Source: Nemertoderma westbladi
Taxonomy: Eukaryota; Xenacoelomorpha; Nemertodermatida; Nemertodermatidae
NCBI GenBank assembly: GCA_032718475.1
Contig: JAUCBJ010002263.1
Location: 28,565-92,564 of the forward strand
Length of the DNA stretch: 64,000 bases
Direction of reading: 5' to 3'
The position numbers and the translations under genes were made by a program. Shown here piece after piece: positions 55,806-64,000 of this stretch (within the stretch, counting starts at the first letter, position 1; each line of letters begins with the position of its first letter). Under the pieces are notes generated by a model that saw only the letters and a list, made by a program, of their open reading frames with translations, did not search any database and was not told the DNA's origin.

Positions 55806-56480
55806 TTACAAAGGCTGATAAACACAGTGTTCCATCGTGAATAGATTAGCCCTTATCCGCAGATTTTCTGGAGTCTGTTGATGAAAGTTGATTAAAAGCG
55901 GATTGAATGCTTGCTGTGTAACATCGTGGTAAGCGCTAATTAAAAATTTTGGATTATTTGGGTTCATCTGATAGGCTAAGGTTCTGATCTGCGTTAAATC
56001 ACGCGGATTCTTAAATAGTAAAAAATAGGTAGAGTTAATAGATCGAGTACGTGCTTCCCCTCCTTTCTGAAATAGGTTTTGCGTTAAAAAAATAACAAAA
56101 GAATGCGTATGGCGCGCGACTTTGGTAAATAAAATTGTTGTTTGCTTTGAATTCTCTAGCTCAGACATTAAATCATCGAATATAATCACACTCTGTCTTT
56201 TTACATTTTGATTAAAGTGTTCCGGAATTTCATTTAAGGTAGTAATATTGACACCTTCCACAATCGGTTTAGTTTGCCCATATATCCAAATAATCTCTGA
56301 TGGTTGCGCGTCAAAAATTTGCTTGCTATTATGTAATATTTGCTCCAAATATGTAGGTTTACCACTGCCAGAAGGGCCAGCCATTAACATTGTGGCACCA
56401 AACCTAAACCGCACATCTATAGGCCCACTCATTATTATAGTGTAGTTCGATCCAATAAGGACTGACTTGAAGATTAACAT
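55806..56480 (-). CDS. ATP: Polinton packaging ATPase
   Basis: 224 residues; the conserved start is probably Met17 (M-S-G-P-I-D-V-R-F). Walker A is G-P-S-G-S-G-K at 35-41, but the next residue is Pro42 followed by Thr43, where the family has Ser or Thr directly after Lys. Walker B is S-V-I-I-F-D-D at 97-103. The L-T-Q-N-L-F-Q-K-G and R-T-R-S-I-N-S-T-Y-F motifs are typical of FtsK/HerA-type ATPases of Polintons and related viruses, which package DNA into capsids. The Pro insertion or substitution probably harms nucleotide binding. Confidence 0.9.
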   Translation of the reverse strand: MLIFKSVLIGSNYTIIMSGPIDVRFRFGATMLMAGPSGSGKPTYLEQILHNSKQIFDAQPSEIIWIYGQTKPIVEGVNITTLNEIPEHFNQNVKRQSVIIFDDLMSELENSKQTTILFTKVARHTHSFVIFLTQNLFQKGGEARTRSINSTYFLLFKNPRDLTQIRTLAYQMNPNNPKFLISAYHDVTQQAFNPLLINFHQQTPENLRIRANLFTMEHCVYQPL

Positions 56481-56649
56481 TTATTTAGTAAGAATAAGAA
56501 CAATTAACAGCTCGTATATTGTAATTTATTGCTCATGTAATGCAATATAACTCGAATATTTCTGTTTTTTATATTATAAATAATAATTGTAGCATAAATT
56601 TATAATTTAACATAAATATAATGTGAAAATTCACTTTAACATAGAGTAA

Positions 56650-57400
56650 CTAAACTAAACATGAAATAGGATAAACAGATGGTCATAGGTTCGACCCGTA
56701 CTCGTGTCCGTTTTATGAAAAATATAAAAAGTAAACATAGAATAACTAGAGTAACTAAACTAAACATAAAATAGGATAAACAGGTGGTCACATGTTCGAC
56801 CCCTTCTCGTATCCCGTTTTATGGAAAAATATAAAAAGTAAACACAAAATAGGATAAACAGATGGTCACGGGTTCAATCCCTACTCGCGACCGATATAAA
56901 ACCAACACAAAATAAATTAAACATAGAATAACTAGAGTACCTAAACTAAACACAAAATAGGATAAACAAATGGTCACAGGTTCGATCCCTAGGCGTATCC
57001 CGTTTTATGGAAAATAAACAGGTCATAGGTTCAATCCCTACTCGCGACCATTATAAAACCAACACAAAATAAGTTAAACCAGGGTTCGAATCCTAGAGAT
57101 GAAAATATAAAAAGTAAACATAGAATAACTAGACTAAACTAAACATAAATTAGGAAAACATATGGTCATGGGTTCAATCCCTACTCGTATCCGTTTTATG
57201 GGAATTATATAAAGTAGACACAAAATATGAAAAACAGCTGGTCACGGGTTCAAGCCCTACTCGCGACCATTATAAAACCAACACAAAATAAGTTAAACCA
57301 GGGTTCGAGTCCTACTAATGCAATTATAAAAAGTAGGTAACACGGATGGTCATGGATTCAAACCCTACTCACGGAAAAATAAAAACCAACACAAAATAAA
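56650..57400 (+). repeat. Ten irregular repeats with tRNA T-arm/B-box-like sequence
   Basis: The word GGTCANRGGTTCRANCCCTA or a close variant occurs about ten times (B-box cores near 56689, 56794, 56871, 56979, 57029, 57083, 57171, 57247, 57302 and 57354). Each is followed by CTCGCGACC or CTCGTATCCG and TTTTATGG, and AT-rich AAACATAAAATAGG spacers lie between. Spacing is 50-110 bp. It resembles the 3' half of a tRNA repeated in one direction, without A boxes. It lies between the ATPase and the TBP-like ORF. Confidence 0.75.
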
Positions 57401-57647
57401 TAATATAGTAAACTTTCATGTATACCATAGTAAATAACTAATTTAATAATAAAGTTTGTAAAATAGATAATGATAGGGGGAATTCACCGGCAGGACACAT
57501 GGAAACGATTTTATTACTATGAAATATACTGAAATATGCACGTCCTATATTTATTCTAATCGCGCAAAATAATTCGGGGGGGGGGGGGGGGGGTATAGCT
57601 AATAAATATTGCTTTATTATTAATTGTATGATGTCCACATTTTTTCA

Positions 57648-57942
57648 TTAATAATTTAAAATTAACACTTGGAAAAATAATAGTTCGTGTTTCGGATTAA
57701 GTTTCAAATTTTGTAATTGCATACCAATAGTCTGTTTTAAATAAAGCAATTCACTAGCTAAATTATTGCAAAGGCCTACAATTGTTACTGCACCGCTGGG
57801 AAATAGCATTATAGTTGAATCATCACCTTTGTAGATAAACATGTTTGGTTTTAAGCAACTTTGACCTATAATTTGCTGTGAAATTTTCTCTAGTTCAAAT
57901 TTGCCAATGTTTTTTTCCGGTAAACTATTTATTGGTTATTTC
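57648..57942 (-). CDS. Possible TBP-like fragment
   Basis: The ATG frame has 64 codons but the frame is open upstream to about 57942. The stretch K-P-N-M-F-I-Y-K-G-D-D-S-T-I-M-L-F-P-S-G-A-V-T-I-V-G resembles one half-repeat of the TATA-binding protein fold, in which I-F-x-S-G-K-x-x-x-T-G is typical. It lies between the ATPase and the polymerase. Only about 95 residues are present and a second repeat is missing, so it may be a remnant. Weak call. Confidence 0.3.
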
Positions 57943-57980
57943 TATTTTGTTGCTCAATTTCTTATTCTAGAAAAATAAAA

Positions 57981-58512
57981 TTAAATCCTAGTAGGGGGGA
58001 TTACTACTCGTTTCGCCGGTCTAACAAGCTTAGTGCTATAGTGCCCGTATGGTTTGCTGCTATATTTACTACTCCAATATGATTTCGTATCCCAGAGCGC
58101 TAGTGTCTTCTTATAGACATGACCAGTAAAAATTTGATGCTTTCTAGAAGTGAAGGTAGAGTTATAGCGGAAGAGCATTGCCTCATTTTCAAAACAGTCT
58201 GCATAATCCTCGTGTGTTAGTTGCTTAGCGACAACCGATCTAGATACACCTTTGGCGGTTTTCTTGATTGGGGCATTGTAGGACTGAAAACTGTAGACCT
58301 TTGGTTTAAGGAAAACCCACTGTTTATACTGCAAACCGCAGCTCTCATCTTTTATGAAGCCGAGAGCCGCTTTGTGTTTAATGGTATAGAGTGGATGTGT
58401 TGTACTGTAGTTGGAAGTATCTAGGAAACCACCCTCAAACATTGCCCGTAGAAAGGTTAGCTGTGGTGTATTAGTTACGCTTAGCATTAGAGAATCCGTG
58501 TCACCGGCTAGA
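57981..58512 (-). pseudogene. POLB: Polinton DNA polymerase B, C-terminal fragment
   Basis: The ATG frame is 168 residues (58487-57981); reading a few codons further upstream gives A-G-D-T-D-S-L, the polymerase motif C with its two catalytic Asp residues. The thumb region follows, and the protein ends in a basic tail. The upstream piece ends in another frame at 58501, so the motif C region sits at a frameshift with loss of about 15-25 bases compared with the family pattern. Confidence 0.8.
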
Positions 58513-59252
58513 CTCTAGAGGCTTCAGTTTGTTGTAAAATAGGTCGTACATCTGTAGCTTAGATAGATCTAGTATAGTGCAACCGATGAACACGCCCTGA
58601 TTTAGGCAAACAGCCTCTTTAGTGAAAGTATGCCCACTCAAGTTGGGGGTAAAGACAACAAACGATTCGTGATTGGGCTTGGCTAAGAGCAAATCGCATT
58701 GTTCGTCGCTATTGCATAACCTGAAAGAAACGCGGTCTCTAACCTTTTGGAGGCATTTCCCATACAAGGCATTGTTCATTAACTTATAAAATAGGACCTC
58801 GAATGGGTTATTTGCCGACTGTCTTTTATTCGTATTAAAACTAATGTAGTCCTTGAAAATATATTTTTGTGAGAAAGAGTAGACCCTGTGAACTTGTGTA
58901 AGTTTAAGACCGAGCTTCAAATAGAGTTGAAGTAGCTTAATATGGATACCGTATTCAACCTTATTAAACTGATGTAGTAGTAGCTTAGTACAGGTATCGT
59001 TGTATGGTCTACAGGTAGCCGTATCAGTGAGATTGTAATGCTCCCAAAGATCTTCCATGTATTCGCTAAGAAAGGATTTAGGGACTGACATCTTCTCCAC
59101 TCCTAGAGGCAGATCGGCGGTCAAATCGTGAATTTCTTTCGGGTAATGTAGATCAACTATGCAATAATAACCAGTGTCCCCACTCGCGTCTACTGTAGCT
59201 AGGTCTATGGGGGTAGTTACGAGTTTAATATTAGCGTAGGGAAGTTTCTGGC
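58501..59252 (-). pseudogene. POLB: Polinton DNA polymerase B, central fragment (palm)
   Basis: 207 residues from the ATG at 59124; the frame is open a further 40 or so codons upstream, into sequence resembling the segment after motif A (L-S-Q-K-L-P-Y-A-N-I and H-Y-P-K-E-I-H-D). It contains motif B, K-L-M-N-N-A-L-Y-G-K, near residue 115. The conserved motif A word (N-N-L-Y-G-W-A type) is missing at the junction with the N-terminal fragment near 59253, and the frame changes there. That loss alone would abolish polymerase activity. Confidence 0.8.
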
Positions 59253-61997
59253 TCAGGGCGCATCAATAGGTATTAGATATTTCTTGGGGAGACTGGAGTC
59301 GTAATCAGGTTTATCGGGAATATTTGCGTCTACGGAATGTGTATTCAAGAAAACTAGACCACCCCTAATATTTGTTTCAAAGTCCGAGTAGATGGAAGCG
59401 TCTGATAGTAATTGAATTTCTGATTGCATGAATTTCAGCGCCGCGTCGTAAGTTAATCCCGGGGCAGTGAAGTACATTACGGGCTCGAGTCCATAATTAG
59501 TAAGACAAAGGGATCGGAACTGCTCGAAAGTATCAGCCAATAGGGTGACGTCTAGAACCAAATATCCAATCATATAGTCGAAGATTGTTGCGCAGTTTAA
59601 TTCATCCCAAGTAGTAAGCGCGCGCTGATAGTTGTCTGCGCTACATTGTTCCAATTTGAGATCATTATAGAAGCTTTCTATTGGGGGGAGTGTAGTTTCG
59701 TGTAGGTTTGAAATATTTTGAATATAGGAATATGGGAATACGCCCTTGTTTTTTATTGTGTTATCGCTAATGTTGGGATAGAGTTGGGTCATTTGAGCTA
59801 GTATATGGGGTATGGCTGTTGCTAGGTTACTATTATTTTTAGTGAGATAACTACTAAGATTATCTAGGCTGGCAGTCATAAATTGATAGGAATCTAGAAA
59901 ATTAATGGAGATACTTTCTTTAGCATTGGCTGTTGGTGTACTCGGATCGATTAGAAAGCTAACTTTAAGGTGAATATAAGTTTCAGTGTTTTTTGGTATT
60001 ACAGTCATTTTCCAGTGTGTTCTAGAACTATCGCTCATTCCTTCTTTTAGTAGTAAATGCATATCGAATTTCCTCAAGTTATGAAATATAATATAAAAAT
60101 TATTCCGTTTTAGGGAAAGTTTCCTGTTGCAGCTGACGCAAGAAGCCCCTCGATACTCCCCGCTATAATGATCATGATCGCGGACTTTGGTGCTGAGATT
60201 GTCATTGAGGTTTAAATTATGAGAATCGGGGGTTAAATTACAGTTGCAGATGTAGCATTGTGTAGCGTTATTAAAGTCAGTTTGTTGGCTAGTAGTGAGT
60301 TGCATGGGGGCGTGCGTGTTTGTACTAGAAATGGACCAATCGTATAACTCCCTACAATGACTTTCCATAGCGGTTAGAAAGTCGCGCATTACGTGGTTAC
60401 TGCCATCGTGGCGGAAAATTTGAACATCTGTTTTAGGAGGGTTAATTAATTTCTGATTTGGTACTGTATAAAAGGCTGCCGCGCTAGCTATATGTTTCTG
60501 TGGGAGTTTAATATTGTTTGTAGGTTCTAGAATAGTTTCAATGTCGGCGTATATACAGAAAGGTGGGGATAGAGTCTTATTGTACCTATCAAATTTAACC
60601 AAGAGATTTTCGGGCATATACTCGAGTTGGCGTTTACCCGTATAGCAACGCTCTCGATGCTCTTCCAATGATTTGTCAGTGTAAAAGGCTCTGAGACAGC
60701 GTTCGCAGTGCGTCTTGTTGCCTTTAGAAGTAGCTTTTGTATTTATTAGTCTATCTATGTTAGTAATAGCTACGTAGTGGGTGGGGTTTTTGCTTGTGGC
60801 TCCGATAAATAATAAGTTTAATACAGTTTTACCGGAACAGTGCGCGCTATCTGGTTGACTTAGAATGGAGAGTTCTTCCGTATTACTCCAATAAAGAAGG
60901 TTTATACAATATATAGGGTTTGCTTTCAGAAACTGGGGAATACCAGTTACTCTGTCCACTGGAAAACTTAAATTGGAAAAATCAAACATGTTTAGGAAAG
61001 GAGTAAACGTTGAAATTCTACTAATATTATTTTGTTTTCTATCAATTTTCTTATAATTTGCAGCGGCCAATACTGCGTATTTAAAGCATTCCCCCAGCGG
61101 GCAGTCTACGCTTACGGTACATTTTTTATTTAATAATAATTTAGAATTATTGAAGCCTTGACCCTTTAAATAGGGGTTGCGTTGGGACCGCGCAATCTCA
61201 ATAGTTATTCGCTCGATGGCTATTATGCGCCAACCCGAGCCGAGGCAGAGAAACACGCTTAACAGTTGATCGATACGATTGACGGCGCTAGAAAACCAGT
61301 TAATAAAGTCGCTATTATTTAGAATTTGATTATTGTTACCGCTAGATTTAAAACAGAATGATTCAATTTGAAAACCCTCGCTGGTTTCACACTCCATTAC
61401 GATATTGATTGTAAGCCAGACTCTTAAAAAAGTTCCTAAAGCACTATGTAAATGGCTACTAACATGTTCTTGAATATGTGGAAAATTTTCATTTAATGTT
61501 AATTCAGCGTCGAGTCTTCTTTCTGCGAGGTCATTGTTATAAGTAAACAGTCGTCCGTGTGCACTTCCGTTGGAGGGAGGTTGAAAGGGATTGTTTGGGG
61601 AAATAGAGTTATAATCTCGCGAAGTTGAAGGTTCATTATTGGAGCCACCGCCGCCGACTTGTTCTGGAGTAGAGTTGATGGAGGATGAGTGGGAGGTAGG
61701 CCGAGTTTTGCATTTCTGCGAAAAAAGTCGAGTGTAGCATTCATGCTCAGTGAAGGATGATAGGGTGAGCGAATCCCCGCAGCGGCAATCGGCTGGCTCG
61801 TTTACGTAAGTAAATCCTGTTCCCCCCTGAGGACACGAAACAAGATGGCCAACCAGCGTCTTCTTTTCCGAGGACCAAGTCGAACAACAGTCGCATCTAT
61901 ATTGCGCGAAATGAATTTTAATATGGCGGGATAAAGTATCGCTCCGCATCTCTTTGTCGCAGATGGGGCAGCTGACTTTATTTGTTGATCTTGGCAT
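59253..61997 (-). pseudogene. POLB: Polinton protein-primed DNA polymerase B, N-terminal and exonuclease part
   Basis: 914 residues, continuous. The N-terminus has C2H2-like fingers (C-P-I-C-D-K then H-I-K-I-H, and C-D-C-C). The 3'-5' exonuclease motifs are Exo I Y-A-D-I-E-T-I-L near 482, Exo II F-H-N-L-R-K-F-D near 642 and Exo III Y-L-V-L-D-V-T-L-L-A-D near 815. Polintons use this enzyme to copy themselves from a protein primer. The frame ends at TGA just before where motif A should be; the rest continues in other frames to 57981. Confidence 0.88.
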
Positions 61998-63597
61998 CTT
62001 GAATCTAGAAAAATACGTTGATTATTTGTAAAAAGATAAAAAATACTGTATACTTGCTAAAAATAAAGTAAAACAGTAGGTATTAATCGGTTACTAGGCA
62101 ACAATACTGTGTTTGTATAGTTAGGCCTATTGCTGTATTGTAGCAATCAGTCAGTGAAACATAAAGCAGACAGTCAGCAGTGTCTAGTGTGGTAGTGTTA
62201 GTGTACCAGCAGTCAGATAGTGGCGATAACCAAGACACAATAGCGATGGCAGTTATTATTCGTGGAAAGAGGGTCTATAAACAGCAGTCAACAGTCAGTA
62301 GTGCGTGCTAGTGATATAGTCTGCTAGAAGTCCGACGTAGCGTTAACCAATACAAATCAACGATAGGCCTAGCTAATCGCTGTGTGAGATCTCAGTTAGT
62401 CAGTATGATATATAGTGAAAACTGCAGTATTCATTGTTGTTCAGTAGGGTCTATATCGCTACTATGATGGCATTAGGCTAACTCGAATGATCCGATACCG
62501 GTAGTCAGGTAGACAAGCAGATAGACAGATGTAGGCCTATTGATCGAATGCCTCGATCACGGTTTAGGCTATCGGTACCACCGCAGTCTGACAGTAATTA
62601 ATAATGAGCCTACTGCAATACTGTTGTACCGGTAGACATTAAATGTAAATTGTTTGCTACCGGCATCGATAGTACCATCAGATGGTGGAAGGCAGATTTT
62701 ACTTACGGTGTTAGTAAATATTCACGGAAGATTAAGTTTGGAAGTTCGTTGGCGACAAGAAGTTGGTTGACGTGGACGACGAGAGAGTTTATTAACCGAT
62801 AGAACGGAATGGTATCGGAAATTAGGTTGGAAAATATTACGCGGTTGTATGTCGGCTACGCGGAAAGTTCGGTGTCGACAATGAGCGTTAACGCGGCGAA
62901 ATGACAATAATACAACTCTACAAGTGGATTGTTGACTGATGATAACAAATAAATATTCTTAATAAATAATATTAAACTCGAAAACAAAATAATGGTAAAT
63001 GATGTTAATCGTAACTTGCAAATGAAATAATGATGTAATATATTGGTGGGGACTTATTAAATAGCAATTCGGTTATTAAGGGGCCCTTGTCTCTTAAATG
63101 AGCCAATCAGGGCGCAGCACCAATCGGATGGCTGGCTAATTGTGTGTTCATGCATAAGCGGTTACCAGGGCAACTTCTCATGATGAAAAATCTATATTAG
63201 AAACTCCTGTAGGCATCTTGACTAATTATGTTGAGTTGACTGTATAACAGAAGCAGGTCTGGTGCAAAGGAATGGGATTAGTAGAGAGGAATGCATGTTT
63301 AGAGGCGCTTCATTGTTATGATACGGGCTGCTTGGATATAGGAAAGGGACAAAGCGATGCCGGCTATAGTGAGAACAAAGGAGGGCCGCTGGAACATTAG
63401 CCTTGGGCGATATATGGATTTGGTGAAGTCAAGGCCGCGTTGGGATTATTAGTGAGTCATCAAAGGGGCTGCTAACAGCCGGGACCGGTGATTTATATTT
63501 GCCTTGGGGGTATACGTGTAGATTCAATGCGTGTCGTATCTACTTAATGAATAATGAGGGCAGAGGAGGGGCCCCCCGCCGATGAACGTAGTTGATA
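61998..63597. other. Polinton right non-coding region
   Basis: No supported gene between the polymerase start and the right TIR. Short words such as AGTCAGTCAGTG and TAGGCCTA recur at 62100-62600. The short minus-strand frame at 62722-62907 has no recognisable feature. A promoter for the polymerase gene may lie at about 62000-62150, but nothing firm is visible. Confidence 0.5.
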
Positions 63598-64000
63598 GTT
63601 GCCAGTAGGGAGCCGTATACCATAGCCATTATAAAGATAAATATAGACATTATGTCATAGTGATGTCATTGGTAATATAAAAACTAATTAATCTAAAATA
63701 GAAATCAATGTATAAAGTAAAAGTAATACAATTAATTAATTTAAAATAAAGTACAAATGAATAAATAATTTAGAATTAAATACGAATAAAATAAAATGCA
63801 AATAATTAATTAAAATTAAATATAAATAAATAAGTATTAATGAATAAAAGAGCTGCGGTGTCACTTATGACACCCTCTTGCGCCGGCTCTGCGACACTTG
63901 GACAACACTGATGCCCCATTGTGTGTCAGGGCGCTAATCAGTCTGATTAATTAGGATAATCAATTAAACCCTAATTAGGAGTCATATGACACCTGTTAGG
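63598..64000. repeat. Polinton right terminal inverted repeat, cut by window end
   Basis: Inverse match to 49428-49788, starting at GCCAGTAGGGAGCC and running to the last base. It is about 40 bp longer than the left copy through small indels, and clearly diverged in the middle. Confidence 0.85.

Larger units (their letters stand above)
49428..64000. mobile_element. Polinton/Maverick DNA transposon, right end at window edge
   Basis: Inverted terminal repeats (49428-49788 and 63598-64000) enclose the full Polinton gene set on the minus strand: adenovirus-type protease, double-jelly-roll capsid protein, penton-like proteins, retroviral-type integrase, packaging ATPase and protein-primed DNA polymerase B. 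The right TIR is cut by the window, so the exact ends and the target duplication cannot be read. The two TIRs differ at many positions, and the polymerase and capsid genes are frameshifted, so this is an old inactive copy. Confidence 0.92.

Noticed and set aside
22554-57593. Long G runs at 22554-22568, 46426-46448 and 57576-57593 as G-quadruplex regulators
   Set aside because: Uninterrupted homopolymers in AT-rich non-coding DNA are common and prone to assembly error. No gene context supports a role.

Overview
The window is eukaryotic, most likely from an invertebrate animal. It holds BEL/Pao LTR retrotransposons, a LINE with a restriction-like endonuclease, a Polinton/Maverick DNA transposon, a long AT-rich satellite and one host exon that reads as the C-terminus of importin alpha. 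No bacterial operon, CRISPR array or rRNA is present. The species cannot be named from this sequence.

Region 1 (1-23544) is a BEL/Pao element on the minus strand, called BEL1 here. Its 3' LTR is cut by the window edge and its 5' LTR lies at about 21450-23544. In transcription order it carries a leader, a coiled-coil ORF1, ORF2 (DUF1759-type gag, zinc knuckles, protease, RT, RNase H, integrase) and, where an env gene would sit, an extra ORF3 region whose last protein has three zinc knuckles. BEL1 was hit by two later insertions: a 4.4 kb LINE with a 13 bp target duplication, and a 1.2 kb unclassified element with a 7 bp duplication.

Region 2 (23625-40279) is a related element on the plus strand, BEL2. 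Its two LTRs are nearly identical and it is flanked by a 5 bp duplication. It has the same gene order but several in-frame stops and a large deletion in ORF3. BEL1 and BEL2 stand head to head, separated by 80 bp of satellite, and BEL2 clearly inserted inside that satellite. The rest of the array (40280-46110) is built from about 21 bp monomers with higher-order structure and carries a LINE 3' fragment.

Region 3 (46111-49427) is AT-rich host sequence with the last coding exon of an importin-alpha-like gene on the minus strand. Region 4 (49428-64000) is a Polinton with terminal inverted repeats; the right one runs to the window edge. Its minus-strand genes are protease, major capsid protein, a basic core-like protein, two penton-like paralogues, integrase, a small hydrophobic-tailed protein, packaging ATPase, a possible TBP-like fragment and a broken protein-primed DNA polymerase B. 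It probably lies in the last intron of the importin gene.

The most unusual signal is a 20 bp near-palindrome, GGAAGGCTTGCGAGCCTACC in element sense. About 23 copies are scattered through coding and non-coding parts of BEL1 and BEL2. All recognised copies have the same orientation relative to transcription, and inside genes they are read in all three frames (GRLASLP, KACEPT, EGSRAY). Each BEL has its own sequence variant, which suggests spread or homogenisation within an element. Other unexplained features are tRNA-like segments in both LTR families, hairpins in the BEL2 leader, in-frame UGA codons between ORF1 and an AUG-less ORF2, and ten tRNA T-arm-like repeats inside the Polinton.
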